A DNA stretch of 64,000 bases, taken from NCBI GenBank assembly GCA_029560585.1, contig JAKQKQ010000041.1, forward strand, positions 1 through 64,000, given 5' to 3'. A program made the translations under genes and the position numbers. The first letter of the stretch is position 1. Each line of letters opens with the position of its first letter. Origin of the DNA: Verrucomicrobiota bacterium. Lineage in GTDB: Bacteria > Verrucomicrobiota > Verrucomicrobiia > JADLBR01. The notes below the pieces were generated by a model. That model was not told the origin of the DNA. It saw nothing but the letters and a program-made list of their open reading frames with translations, and ran no database searches. Shown in pieces: positions 36,734 through 46,286 of the stretch.

Positions 36734-38152
36734 ATGCGCACCGGCGAAAATGGACAATCCCGAGCCTTGACTTCACGTCGTGGTTTTTTGAGAGGGGCAG
36801 CGACTGCAGCGGGCGCGGTTTGCGCTGCCTCCATAGTTCCCGCGAGGCTGCTCGGGGCGAATGCTCCAAGCAACCGGGTCAACGTGGGCTTGATCGGCTG
36901 CGGCTTCCAAAGCGCGCGCATAGTGCCGTCATTTCTGGCTCACCACGACGTGCAAATGGTGGCGGTATGCGACCTCAGGCGGAGCGGCGCCGGCTACTAC
37001 TACCCGGAGTTGGTCCTGGGTCGGGAAACGGCGCAACGTTGGGTGAACGAACACTACGCCCAGAAGACCAGCAGCGGCAAGTTTCAAGGGTGCGATAGCT
37101 ACTCGGATTACCGCGAACTCCTGGCCCGGCCGGATGTGGATGCCATCGCCCTCATCGTGCCCGATCATTGGCATGCGCTCATCGCCATTGACGCAATGCG
37201 GGCCGGCAAGGATGTCTATTGTGAAAAACCCCTGGGCCTGACCATTCACGAAGGCCAGCAGATGGTCAGGGCCGTGCGCAAATACAACCGGGTGTTCCAG
37301 ACCGGCGCCCAGATGCGCTGCAGTCCGATGGTGCGGTATGCGTGTGAACTGGTGCGCAACGGGCGTTTAGGCAAGGTTAACCTGGTCCGCACCTGGGTGG
37401 TTCCCAACACGTTCGCGGGGCCTGGTCCCGGCTGGCAGCCCATGCCTGTTCCCGAGGGCTTTGACTACGACTTCTGGCTCGGTCCAGCGCCTCAGGCGCC
37501 CTATCACGCCGAGCGCTGCTTTTACCGCTGGCGTTTCAACCTCGATTACTGCCAGGGGCAGTGCAGCAACTTCGGCGCCCATACGAACGACATCGCCCAA
37601 TGGGCCCTGGGCATGGATGGCACGACCCCGGTCCAATACGAGGACGTGGGCTCCGAATGGCCGGCCAAGGGCGGGCTGTTTACCACGGCCACAAAGACTG
37701 CTTTCCGCGCCCGCTATGCCAACGGAATCGAACTCATCTGCGAGACGGGCAAGAGCGCCGGAGCCAGGTTCGAAGGCAGTGAAGGCTGGTTGGAAATTAC
37801 ACTCGGGGGCCAACTCACCGCGTCTCCCGAGAGCCTCAAGGACTCCGTGATCGGGCCGAACGAGGTTCATCTGCCCAAAGGCAATCCCGCTCGCGAGAAG
37901 CATGTCCGCAAGGATGTGGACGAGGACCACGTCCGGAATTTCCTCGATGCGGTCAAGAGCCGGAAGGATCCGATCGAGCCGGTGGAGATCGGCCATAGCA
38001 CGGCCACCCTGTGCATTCTCGGCAACATCGCCCAGATTCTGAAACGCAAGTTCACCTGGGACCCGGCGGCCGAACGGAGTCCCGACGAAGAGGTGAACCG
38101 GATGCTTGCGCGGCCCATGCGCGAGCCGTGGAAATTGCCGGTCATATCCTGA
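36734..38152 (+). CDS. TAT-exported Gfo/Idh/MocA family oxidoreductase
   Basis: Start ATG 36734 gives 472 aa; a TTG just before TSRR is possible. A twin-arginine signal (TSRRGFLRGAATAAGAVCAA) precedes the Rossmann domain, NVGLIGCGFQS, where the usual GxGxxG is GCGFQS. DVDAIALIVPDHWHALIAIDAM and AGKDVYCEKPLGLTI contain the EKP lysine that is the usual catalytic or binding residue. The second half (CSNFGAHTNDIAQWALG) holds the family dimer domain. Such exported enzymes carry bound NAD(P) and act on sugars or cyclitols; A-zyme glycosidases are related. The substrate is unknown. Confidence 0.85.
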   Translation: MRTGENGQSRALTSRRGFLRGAATAAGAVCAASIVPARLLGANAPSNRVNVGLIGCGFQSARIVPSFLAHHDVQMVAVCDLRRSGAGYYYPELVLGRETAQRWVNEHYAQKTSSGKFQGCDSYSDYRELLARPDVDAIALIVPDHWHALIAIDAMRAGKDVYCEKPLGLTIHEGQQMVRAVRKYNRVFQTGAQMRCSPMVRYACELVRNGRLGKVNLVRTWVVPNTFAGPGPGWQPMPVPEGFDYDFWLGPAPQAPYHAERCFYRWRFNLDYCQGQCSNFGAHTNDIAQWALGMDGTTPVQYEDVGSEWPAKGGLFTTATKTAFRARYANGIELICETGKSAGARFEGSEGWLEITLGGQLTASPESLKDSVIGPNEVHLPKGNPAREKHVRKDVDEDHVRNFLDAVKSRKDPIEPVEIGHSTATLCILGNIAQILKRKFTWDPAAERSPDEEVNRMLARPMREPWKLPVIS

Positions 38153-38208
38153 AATCTGGCAGCCACCCGAATCCCGCTCGATTCTGCCCAACTTGAGGAA
38201 CCGTTGCC

Positions 38209-39213
38209 ATGACGATCCACCGTGCTGTTTGCCTCACGATTCTCCTGACGCCGATCCTGGCCCACAGTTCGGGTGCCCCGCTGCCGGGGAGTGGAGATTC
38301 CCGCTGCGTGCTCGATCCGGCATGGCCTCAGAAACCCGCGGCGTTCGCCTGGGGTGCCATGTCCGGTGTGACCGTGGATGAGCGCGACCAAGTTTACACC
38401 TTCAACCGCAGTGAACCCACGGTGCAGGTTTATGGGATGGACGGGACTCTCATCCGTTCCTGGTCCACGGCCAATCCGAAGGGAACCCACCACATCAGGC
38501 TCGGTCCGGACGGCAGCGTGTGGGTGACAGATTTTCGCAGCCATCTCGTCCAAAAATACAGTCCGGGCGGGAAACTCCTGCTGACACTCGGTACCGCCAA
38601 CCAGAAGGGCTGTGATGAAAGCCATTTCTCCGGTCCCACCGACATCGCGTTCCTTTCCAACGGTGACGTGTTCATCTCCGATGGTTATGGGAACCGACGC
38701 GTCGTTCGCTTCGACGGCCGGGGCCGCTTCATCAAGGCATGGGGCAACGAGGGAACCGGCCCTGGCCAATTCGCCTTGCCCCACTCGATCGCGGTCAACT
38801 CCAAGGACCGGGTTTACGTGGCCGACCGCAACAACGGTCGGATTCAGGTTTTCGACGCGGACGGGAACGTGCTGGCCGTGTGGGACGGTCTGCTGATGCC
38901 ATGGGGGCTCACCATGACCCGGCAGGACGAGATCTGGGTTTGCGGATCCTCGAGGGTCAGGCAGCCGGATGGCAGCGGCTGGGTCGTCTCACCGCCTCCA
39001 GACCAGTTGCTGATGAAGTTGGATAGCGCCGGCAAAGTCCTCTTGCGAGCCGCGCTCAACAAGCCCGCCGTCCCTCCGGCCAAGCCCGGTGAGGTCGACT
39101 GGGTCCACGCGGTCGCTCTTGACTCCAAGGGCAATATCTACCTGGGCGACATCGAGGGCAAACGCGTGCAGCGTTTCTTCCTACACCCTGCCTCTGGCTC
39201 TTCCTGTCCCTGA
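38209..39213 (+). CDS. Secreted NHL-repeat beta-propeller
   Basis: Start ATG 38209 with TTGAGGAA eight bases upstream; 334 aa and a signal peptide (CLTILLTPILAHSSGA). NHL-type repeats are visible: FSGPTDIAFLSNGDVFISDGY, FALPHSIAVNSKDRVYVADR and VHAVALDSKGNIYLGD. Such propellers bind ligands or act as peptidylglycine lyase-like scaffolds; no catalytic role can be shown here. It is 56 bases behind the oxidoreductase gene and likely in its operon. Confidence 0.8.
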   Translation: MTIHRAVCLTILLTPILAHSSGAPLPGSGDSRCVLDPAWPQKPAAFAWGAMSGVTVDERDQVYTFNRSEPTVQVYGMDGTLIRSWSTANPKGTHHIRLGPDGSVWVTDFRSHLVQKYSPGGKLLLTLGTANQKGCDESHFSGPTDIAFLSNGDVFISDGYGNRRVVRFDGRGRFIKAWGNEGTGPGQFALPHSIAVNSKDRVYVADRNNGRIQVFDADGNVLAVWDGLLMPWGLTMTRQDEIWVCGSSRVRQPDGSGWVVSPPPDQLLMKLDSAGKVLLRAALNKPAVPPAKPGEVDWVHAVALDSKGNIYLGDIEGKRVQRFFLHPASGSSCP

Positions 39214-39491
39214 ACCCACCTATCCCGGTTGGCGGGAGGAGAAGCATTCAGATAACCCAACTTTCGCACGAAGTGCTGGGAATATGGCGTCTTTCGATTT
39301 TGCATGACGCAAGGGCTTGATTTTGCGGGTCTGGGGATTGGCCACTGGCTCCGGGAGGCTCGTTGGCCGACCTTGGTGATTGAAGGCTGTGGTGGGATGC
39401 GGTGAGTTGATGGCATGCTCCTGAAACGGCGGGTTCGGTAGGGCGGGAGAACCAAATTCTATCCGTGTCTGAATGGCAGGACACCTCCAAC
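39214..39491. other. Intergenic region without a recognisable gene
   Basis: No coding frame with recognisable residues, and no strong hairpin followed by T residues, is seen before the kinase fragment. Confidence 0.35.
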
Positions 39492-39707
39492 GCGCGGGAA
39501 TTGCTGGCGGGCAAGCCGCCGTTCTACTCCGGGGACATCCTCTACCAGCTCTTCCGCGCCGCGCCGACCACGATGGCCCGGAGGCGCGCCGAGGAGGTCG
39601 TCGAGGCCGCGGAGCGCGAGAAGCGCAGGGTGGCGAGGCGGAGCGTGCGCGCGCAACGTGGTCCCGATGCGGGGGGCGGGGTGAGTCTTGGGGCGGAGAT
39701 GGTTTAG
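39492..39707 (+). pseudogene. Ser/Thr protein kinase C-lobe fragment
   Basis: ARELLAGKPPFYSGDILYQL then APTTMARRRAEE resembles the segment after the APE motif in PVC Ser/Thr kinases (ELLTGKPPFYSGDI..Q). Catalytic HRD and DFG motifs are absent. It ends 34 bases before the SGNH gene stop. Considered a relic. Confidence 0.5.
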
Positions 39708-39741
39708 GAGTCCAGCTGTCCGGCATGCCGGCACGAAACGC

Positions 39742-40932
39742 TCACCGTATGGATTTGCCGACGATCAGGAATTGGCCCAGGTAGAACGACTGGCCCGCCG
39801 GTAGTGATCTTACGGAAAATGTGACGGTGTGTTCGCCAGGTTTCTGCTCCGGCAGATACCAGAAGCGCGCGTGCTTGGTCTTCTCTTTCTGCGTGCGCTC
39901 GATTTTGATCGGCTGCCCGCCGTCCACGACCGCCTCCAATACGCTCGGCTCGCCGTAGGGGATGTCGCTGATGCCGACAACCGTCCCGTTCCACTTGACG
40001 GTGGCGCTCGCGCCCGCTTGTGCGCACTTGAACGCGCCGCGCAGCATGGCGTGCGTGCGCTGTCGGCTTTCGGTGTAGACGGGGTCTTTGTGCTCATCGA
40101 CGGCCGTCCACCCCGGGCCCAATTTTGCCTCGGCGGCCAGCAGCAGCGTCGCCTCTTCCCAGTTTGTCGGCTCGAGCGGCGGCGGCAACGCGTGCGGATG
40201 GGCGCCGCCGGCCTTCACCATCTTGAGCATAGACCGTGCGATAATCTCGCAGTAGATGGCGTGGCCCTCGTCGCCCGGATGCACGCCGTCTTTCGAGAAG
40301 ACCATCTTGCCCTCCACCGGCGCGTCGGCCTTGAAAATCAGGGAACCCTCCTTCTCGCGCCGCGCGATCTCCACGCCAAGATCAATGGTCGGGATCCCGT
40401 ACGCATTGGCGATGGCCTCCTGGATCGGCCCGAACCAAGGTGTCCTGCCCGCCTGCAGGTCCTTCAGCATCCCCTGGTGGAGCGTGTATATGAAACAGAT
40501 GTCGGTGTTAGGGTCGTTTTTCCAGAGGTGGCGCACCACGCCCTCGACCGACTTCGCCTCGTAGCCGCCGCCCCCGTTGACGCGACACTCCAGGAAGACT
40601 AGGTCGGGCTTCTGCGCGAGCACGTCACCCTGCAGGCGGCAGGCGCTGTAGTCCGAGCCGGTCCCCGATATGGCGGCGTTGATCTCGATGACCTCCGCAC
40701 GGGGATATTGCGCCTTGAACCAGGCCAGTGTCTTGGGCCGCCAGCCAGCCGCCGCCGTGATGCTGCCGCCCAGATACGCTATCCGCACCGGTCCGCCGGT
40801 GTTCAATTTCGCGAAGAAGTTCGGCAACCCGTCGCGGGCACGGAACTCCTCCGCCACGTTCACGTCATGGTCGTACGTCCCCGCACACGCCTCCGTCGCA
40901 CATAGCATGGCGACCGCCATTCCCATCCTCAT
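39742..40932 (-). CDS. Secreted SGNH/GDSL hydrolase
   Basis: Start ATG 40932 has AAGGAGG eight bases upstream, the clearest ribosome site in the window; 396 aa. The ORF continues upstream into an IS remnant and is not used. A short signal (MRMGMAVAMLCATEACA) precedes IAYLGGSITAAAGW (block I Ser), ISGTGSDY (block II Gly), LECRVNGGGG (block III Asn) and DGVHPGDEGH (block V Asp-His). The C-terminal about 130 residues form a beta domain. The family removes acetyl or other acyl groups, here probably from polysaccharide. Confidence 0.8.
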   Translation of the reverse strand: MRMGMAVAMLCATEACAGTYDHDVNVAEEFRARDGLPNFFAKLNTGGPVRIAYLGGSITAAAGWRPKTLAWFKAQYPRAEVIEINAAISGTGSDYSACRLQGDVLAQKPDLVFLECRVNGGGGYEAKSVEGVVRHLWKNDPNTDICFIYTLHQGMLKDLQAGRTPWFGPIQEAIANAYGIPTIDLGVEIARREKEGSLIFKADAPVEGKMVFSKDGVHPGDEGHAIYCEIIARSMLKMVKAGGAHPHALPPPLEPTNWEEATLLLAAEAKLGPGWTAVDEHKDPVYTESRQRTHAMLRGAFKCAQAGASATVKWNGTVVGISDIPYGEPSVLEAVVDGGQPIKIERTQKEKTKHARFWYLPEQKPGEHTVTFSVRSLPAGQSFYLGQFLIVGKSIR

Positions 40933-41216
40933 CGCTGGCACTCCTCCTTGGCTCCTATACCTGCTCGGCCCGCTATCCGTTTGACCGGCCCGGAAGGGCC
41001 TGACAAGCGATTTTTGCTTGATGCGGAAGGCGGGGTGAGGTCGACCGGCTGCTGTCATCGTGGCGGAAATGTCACCCATGGGTGACAAACCGGTGCGGCC
41101 TGCCCCTTGTGCTCGCTCCGTGGTGCCGCTGTTGCTCACGTTGCCGAGGCCGATGTTCGGGTGAAATCCACCTGGACGATCTGGAGCGTCTGCTGGTTGG
41201 TCCATTCTGCTGCGTT

Positions 41217-41327
41217 TCATGCGACACGTTCCTTTTGGGCCCGGCAGACCTCGGTGATCGCCCTGCCCCCGTCCGCCTCCCGCAGGATCCGGATCTTTTC
41301 CTCCGTCGTGTGTCGCCTGCCTTTCAT
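41217..41327 (-). pseudogene. IS3-family transposase OrfA fragment
   Basis: ATG 41327 opens MKGRRHTTEEKIRILREADG then GRAITEVCRAQKERVA and a stop: the first 36 residues of an IS3-type OrfA helix-turn-helix protein. OrfB with its DDE domain is absent. It lies between the SGNH gene and a truncated signal-peptide ORF. Confidence 0.7.
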
Positions 41328-41467
41328 TTCGCCTGGTTCCTCTTCGGCCCCAGACGAACATCTCAGGCGGCTCAAAAAAGCGAGGTCACGTCAACTGGTC
41401 CAGCCGGCCGGTTCCACGGCGCGGCGCCCTGATGCGTGGCGCGCCATAGCGCGAATGCATCATTGCG

Positions 41468-41587
41468 TCATTGGATGCCCTGCACAATGCGATATGCTTC
41501 GCTCAGGATAAGATTCGCGTCGGCTGAAGGGGCTTCGATGGCGCCAAGCACGGGCGCTATGGCCGCGATGATCCAAGAGAGTCTCAT
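41468..41587 (-). other. Truncated secreted-protein start (39 codons)
   Basis: ATG 41587 gives MRLSWIIAAIAPVLGAIEAP then DANLILSEAYRIVQG and a stop. It has the form of a signal peptide with the first mature residues. It lies 106 bases after the GH39-like gene stop on the same strand, so it may be the 5' end of a third gene in that unit that the IS-related event destroyed. Confidence 0.4.
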
Positions 41588-41693
41588 GCTCGAACTTTCT
41601 CGACCGTCTTTTCCCTCGCCACTCTCCATGTCTGCACTTGAAACCTCACTACACGGATGAGACGCATTTCTCCCTCTGCGGAGAAATCGGGCA

Positions 41694-44180
41694 TCAATTG
41701 GCCAGTTCGGCTCCCGTCGCGCCGTCCAGAAGAAGGGCCTTGGGGTTCAAGTCGAGCGGGAATTCGATGATCCCGTCCTTGATCGTGACAGCCGACCGGT
41801 TGCCCATATGGTCCGAGACGGAGGCGCGCGCCGCATCCGTCCTGACGCAGACGCCACGCGGCGTCTCGGCCCCCCACTCCCAGCCAGCGAGGACGATCCC
41901 TCGGAAACCCTGCTTTTCGCCCTTGAACCGGTAGAGGTGAAGCGGATGGCGCGAGAGGAGGCGACCGTCGGCGTCAAGGCCTTGGAAAATCGCGGTCAGG
42001 GCCGCGAAGGAAGCATAGCCGGCACGCGGGCGGAAGCCGGCCGTGATGAGTCCGTAACCCGGCTCGCCTCCCTCCAGCCATCCCGTCGCGCGCAGGTTGT
42101 ACCAAATGTAATCGCGCGAACCCCATGACCATGCGTAAAGCGTCTTCGCCCATACCGTCCGCGCCACCTCCAGCTCGGCGTCACCGAAACTGGTCAGCGC
42201 CGTTTCGTGCGACGTCCACGGCCTGTTCTTCATGCCGGTGCGTTCGCGGAGCGGGAAGAACTTTTCCTGCAGGCTTTTGACGTACGAATCGAACGTGCCG
42301 TGACAGTGGAGAGCCCACACGTCATACAGATCGGGCTCCTCAGCGAAGCGCTCGATCAGTCCGGGATTCGTCCGGGACCAGTCCACTGTACCCGCGGTGG
42401 AGGCGGCGGCCCAGCCGTTGGGCGTCACGCATGCCGCGGGGCACCCCGCGTGAACGCCTTCCATAGCTTCGCGCTGCATGCGCACCGCCTCATCGTGAGT
42501 GAGCGTATTCGTCGTCACGAGGTCCCATTCGTTCCCGATCTCGTAATAATCGATCTGTGTCCCGTAGCGGGCCGCGATCACATGGCAGAAATCGCGCAGA
42601 AGGTCCGGTCGGCTGGGAAGGCACCCGTTGCGGCGGACACCCTGGCGCGCCTTTAGAATCTCCGGATCCACCGCCCATCCGGGCGTGGATTGGACGATGA
42701 TATCGAGGGACAGGCCCGCGTCGCGCAGGCGGCGCAGGAGGTCGTCGGCCTTCGACCAATCATAGACGCCTGGACGGGGCATCACGCCGCCGAACATGAA
42801 CCCGTAATCCGTGCGCGTGAACTTCGCGCCGGCGGCCACGAGCGCGTCGATGGTGGGGTCCACGAGATCCGGAAGATAACGGATGCCATGGTAGTGGATG
42901 CCGAAGCGAAACTTGGGTTTGGAGACGATCGGCGTCCGCTCGTGGAGATCGATGAACGCGAAACGCGACTCGTGCTCCATCGTCGAGCCGTCCGTGCCGC
43001 GCACGTCCGCCGTCAGATACCACATGCCCTTCGCGGGCAACGGCCATGGAACGGGGATCCGCACCGTCTCGCCGGACGCGAGCGTCCGGTGAAAGGGGAT
43101 CTCGAAGCGGCGGTCGAACCCGTCCGCGAAACGCAAGGTGGTTCCCCACGTTTGCGGCGTGTCCGCCGGATTGTGGATCACGACGACGGGCCGCTCGCTC
43201 GCCTTTTCGGCGCGGACGATGTGTAGGAAATTCCCCGTCTCGACGTCCATGCGGAACGCTTCGGCGGAGGTCTGCTCGAACTCGCCCTCGGCCCTGACGA
43301 TTTTCCACGGGCCTTTGGGAGAGTCGGCGGAGGGTTCAAAGTCGAGCCTCACGAACTGAAATTGGCTCAGGCGCGAGAGGTCGCAGGGGAAGCGCAACGT
43401 GCCATCGGTCGTGCTGGCCGTCAGGTTGGTCATCGCACCTTGCATCGCGTTTCCGCAAGAGTCATGGGAGAGGACGAGCGTGGCCGTGCCGCGGAACGGG
43501 GGGGAAATCGTGAACGTGAGCGCCTTTGCGCCGGGGAACGGAGTCGCGCCGGGGTACGTGGTATCGACGGAGATCGGCTCAACTGATCGGACCGGCCGCG
43601 CGACCGTCGCGGCTCGCGTCTCCTCCTCCAGTCGCGCGAAAACAACATCGCCCGCACCGCTGTCGTGCGAATAGTGCGCGTTGATCGCCGTCAGGCGGAC
43701 AGGGGCGTCCATGCGCCCATTGGCCTTGACGCCGCCGCCCCATGGGCGCCCGTGACCGGCTTCGCTGAAGGTGTAGCTGCAACGGAGCGTGCCGTCCGCC
43801 AGGTTTGTCTTGATCTTGCGCGGCGAAAATTGGAACGTCTCGCCGTCGCGGTCCGTGAGATTGATCGCCATCGCTTTCGTCACCCGGCGAAACGGGGCCT
43901 TGCGCATGACGAGGACCACCCCTTGCCCCAGCCATGGGCGCGCCTTGGCCAATCGCTCGGGCACCGTCAGCGTACACCACGGCGGGGTGGGGTTCATCTT
44001 CGAGGCGTCCAAATGGACGTGAAGCCCGTCCGACTTCGCCTCCAGTTGCGCGGCGGCCTCGGCCGGATCCAGATACTTTCCCGGCTCGAGGTTGAATGTG
44101 TTCTCCGGATCGGCGAAATCGATGATCGTTTCACCGGCGGCCATGCCGAGCATCAAAACGGCCACTATCAGATTATTCAT
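41694..44180 (-). CDS. Secreted GH39-like (clan GH-A) hydrolase
   Basis: 828 aa with a signal peptide (MNNLIVAVLMLGMAAGE). About 420 N-terminal residues form beta-sandwich domains (DFADPENTFNLEPGKYLD and on). The barrel starts at FRFGIHYHGIRYLPD; AGAKFTRTDYGF and GVYDWSKADDLLRRLRDAGL follow. Acid/base Glu551 lies in YYEIGNEWD and the nucleophile candidate Glu659 in PWTSHETALTSF, as in GH39-type enzymes. Xylosidase, iduronidase and rhamnosidase-like activities occur in such families; the true one cannot be told. Probably first gene of a unit running toward 41468. Confidence 0.7.
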   Translation of the reverse strand: MNNLIVAVLMLGMAAGETIIDFADPENTFNLEPGKYLDPAEAAAQLEAKSDGLHVHLDASKMNPTPPWCTLTVPERLAKARPWLGQGVVLVMRKAPFRRVTKAMAINLTDRDGETFQFSPRKIKTNLADGTLRCSYTFSEAGHGRPWGGGVKANGRMDAPVRLTAINAHYSHDSGAGDVVFARLEEETRAATVARPVRSVEPISVDTTYPGATPFPGAKALTFTISPPFRGTATLVLSHDSCGNAMQGAMTNLTASTTDGTLRFPCDLSRLSQFQFVRLDFEPSADSPKGPWKIVRAEGEFEQTSAEAFRMDVETGNFLHIVRAEKASERPVVVIHNPADTPQTWGTTLRFADGFDRRFEIPFHRTLASGETVRIPVPWPLPAKGMWYLTADVRGTDGSTMEHESRFAFIDLHERTPIVSKPKFRFGIHYHGIRYLPDLVDPTIDALVAAGAKFTRTDYGFMFGGVMPRPGVYDWSKADDLLRRLRDAGLSLDIIVQSTPGWAVDPEILKARQGVRRNGCLPSRPDLLRDFCHVIAARYGTQIDYYEIGNEWDLVTTNTLTHDEAVRMQREAMEGVHAGCPAACVTPNGWAAASTAGTVDWSRTNPGLIERFAEEPDLYDVWALHCHGTFDSYVKSLQEKFFPLRERTGMKNRPWTSHETALTSFGDAELEVARTVWAKTLYAWSWGSRDYIWYNLRATGWLEGGEPGYGLITAGFRPRAGYASFAALTAIFQGLDADGRLLSRHPLHLYRFKGEKQGFRGIVLAGWEWGAETPRGVCVRTDAARASVSDHMGNRSAVTIKDGIIEFPLDLNPKALLLDGATGAELAN

Positions 44181-44518
44181 TTCCCGCGTTTACATCTGGT
44201 CGACGTCCGCCGTTTTTCGGACAGCCTGGTGCTTTCAAAACGGAACGGTGTTCTCATGATTCGCTCCGGTCTCGTCTCTCGGCGGTTTTTATACGTTTTT
44301 CACTGATTCTGAGAATCGTAAATGGCGATGCTGTTATACCACGGCAGATACTCCAACAAGAGGAGGGGCCAGCGCGCGAAGGGCGGGCCATGCGCGCAAC
44401 GGCGATGGCACCGGCACGCCCGAGGCTGGACCGCTGGCGCAAGGGTGGGATCGAGAATCCGACGAATCACCACGGATCGGGGGCCAGTCCGGATGGGTGG
44501 TTGTCAACGTGGGGCTGG
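44181..44518. other. Intergenic region, probable promoter of the GH39-like gene
   Basis: No gene is seen. The first 150 bases are less GC-rich than the surroundings (44200-44330), compatible with a minus-strand promoter for the GH39-like gene, but I cannot place -35/-10 boxes with confidence. Confidence 0.3.
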
Positions 44519-45154
44519 TCATCGCCGCCGCAACAGGGCCGACCATGCGAGGGGATGTGGTCCGCTCTCGGACTCGGTCGAGCGGAACTGTGTCTCGCGG
44601 AGTTCGACGGGGGCGAAGAGAGGTTCGAGTTCCTGGCACAGTTCACCGGCAGTCATGCGCGGCGGACCCTGGTCGGCGGGGCGCGGATCGTTTGCGTTGC
44701 CGACAAGGGAGAGCCAGAGGCTGCCCGGGTGCGTCACCCGTTTGAGGAACTCCAGCAGATCCGGCAGCAGTCCCAGCCGCACGCAATGATAGAAGCCGCC
44801 GTCGAAGAGGAACGGAAACGGCTCGCCGAATTGGGCGAGTTGGCGGAAGTCCGCGGCGCGGAAGTCGATGCGCGCGCCCGCGGTCGTTGCCTTCGCCGTG
44901 GCCTGTTCGATCGCGCGGGGCACGAGATCGAACGCTGTGACGCTGAAGCCGCGCCGTGCCAGATGAATGGCGCTGGTGCCGGTGCCGCAGCCCATTTCGA
45001 GCGCACGCGACGGGGGAATCGACCACTCGCGGAGCACCCGATCCAGGGCGTGGATTGCGGAATGATGGTTCCATGGGGTGTCGCCGTCGGCATAGCGGGC
45101 GTGCCAGTCGATGGAACCGCGGTCCGGATTGGCGGATTGTGGGGCGTCTTTCAT
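44519..45154 (-). CDS. Class I SAM-dependent methyltransferase
   Basis: Start ATG 45154 gives 211 aa; a TTG at 45202 would add 16 residues and place it seven bases after the SRPBCC gene. The SAM site is clear: ALEMGCGTGTSAIHLARRGF (motif I) with Asp in SVTAFDLVPRAIEQA, then IDFRAADFRQL and DGGFYHCVRLGLLP. It resembles the TehB/thiopurine methyltransferase type. The substrate is unknown. It is downstream of the SRPBCC gene and likely co-transcribed. Confidence 0.8.
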   Translation of the reverse strand: MKDAPQSANPDRGSIDWHARYADGDTPWNHHSAIHALDRVLREWSIPPSRALEMGCGTGTSAIHLARRGFSVTAFDLVPRAIEQATAKATTAGARIDFRAADFRQLAQFGEPFPFLFDGGFYHCVRLGLLPDLLEFLKRVTHPGSLWLSLVGNANDPRPADQGPPRMTAGELCQELEPLFAPVELRETQFRSTESESGPHPLAWSALLRRR

Positions 45155-45208
45155 GCCGCGGAGCTTGCGGCGGGCACGGGGGAGGTCAAGGACCACGCCC
45201 AAGAGGCC

Positions 45209-45646
45209 TCACCCGAACAGGTCGAGGAGCCTCGCCTGCCGGAAGCGAAAGATGCGGGCGAGGTCGCGCCGCACGAACAGCCTGTCCACCAGCGGGCCGC
45301 CTGGCACGGCGTAGCGGACGCGGTCGGCCACCAGGGTCCCGCCGTCGTGCCCCGCAAAGGTGTGCTCGTGGATCCACGCGCGATACGGGCCGCGCCGCTG
45401 CTCGTCCACGAAGCGGTGCGGCGGCTCCCACGCGATGATCTCGCTCCGCCATCGCAGCGGGATCCCCCGCAGGCGCAGCCGGTAGTCTATTGGCGCGCCG
45501 ACTCTCATGGCCACCGGCAGCGGCGTCAGGATCTCGAATCTCAGCCACCGTGGCGTGATGGCGTCCAGGTTGCCCGCGTCCGCGAAAAACGGGAACACCT
45601 CCTTGGGCGGCCTCGGCAGCCAGAGATCGCAGGCAAGGAGGCTCAT
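45209..45646 (-). CDS. SRPBCC ligand-binding family protein
   Basis: Start ATG 45646 behind AGGGGGG; 145 aa. The sequence LPRPPKEVFPFFADAGNLDA, PLRWRSEIIAWEPPHRFVDE and ALVADRVRY-like strands fit the cyclase/dehydrase-type START-like fold found beside epimerase genes in many bacteria. The fold binds small hydrophobic ligands; no catalytic residues can be named. It lies upstream of the methyltransferase on the same strand. Confidence 0.8.
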   Translation of the reverse strand: MSLLACDLWLPRPPKEVFPFFADAGNLDAITPRWLRFEILTPLPVAMRVGAPIDYRLRLRGIPLRWRSEIIAWEPPHRFVDEQRRGPYRAWIHEHTFAGHDGGTLVADRVRYAVPGGPLVDRLFVRRDLARIFRFRQARLLDLFG

Positions 45647-45829
45647 GCCCCCCTGCCGCCCGAATCGGATGACCGGATCGATCTGGCCCATGGGAAAAGC
45701 TACACGCGATCGGCCGGGTGCCTAATCAGCGCGGACTCGAGAATCGCCAGAGGGTCGCCGGGCACCTCAGCTTTCAGGCGTACGCCTCGGGCGGCGTGAC
45801 CACCTGGCGAGTGGGGGACGGACAGGACC

Positions 45830-45946
45830 ATGGTGGTCAGCGTCGTAAATAACGGTGATGGGACCGAGGAGGTCCTGGAGCGCGACAACGTCCCCAGCGG
45901 GAATGTCCCGCGCCGCTTCCTGACGCTGGTGGTCGGGAGAAAGTGA
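45830..45946 (+). pseudogene. C-terminal fragment of a secreted protein
   Basis: The frame SVVNNGDGTEEVLERDNVPS then GNVPRRFLTLVVGRK ends in TGA. It resembles the tail of large secreted verrucomicrobial proteins that close with a RRFxRLxV-type strand. No upstream continuation is readable, so it is a relic. Confidence 0.35.
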
Positions 45947-46270
45947 GCAGCGCGCATCGGGTGGTAGTACGAGGTTTGGCAGGTGCGTTCCGAAAATCGC
46001 CCCACGTTGGCCCCACACGCGTCAGGACCGTCCAGAGGCCTGGCCTGCCCGCATTCCGCTGAACAAATCGCGCCCTGGGGCCATCCTCGCGCGTTCCCGG
46101 GGCATCGTGGCGGGGATCCGGGCACATCGTGTCTGGTCCCCGGGGATAGGACATGGGACGTACTACGCCACCGTGGGACATGTTGTGACGGGTTGCGATG
46201 CGGTTCGACAACATGAATACGACGGGCCGCCGTCATATTTTTCACGTGAAAGGTCCCGGCCGTTTTAAAT

Positions 46271-46286
46271 CTGTCACGCGTGACAG
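46271..46286. promoter_or_regulatory. 16-bp perfect palindrome CTGTCACGCGTGACAG
   Basis: The palindrome is followed by three TGTGACG-like units around 46319-46337 and by an inverted repeat GGGTAAAAGTCCC / GGGACTTTACCC at 46344-46385. The cluster sits in a gene-free stretch (45947-46518) downstream of the FHA-cyclase gene. A protein-binding site or old replicon/phage control region is possible. Confidence 0.4.

Noticed and set aside
40981-41030. Possible third copy of repeat R2 (GACAAGCGATTTTTGC)
   Set aside because: Only about 15 bases match, and the hairpin core is absent.
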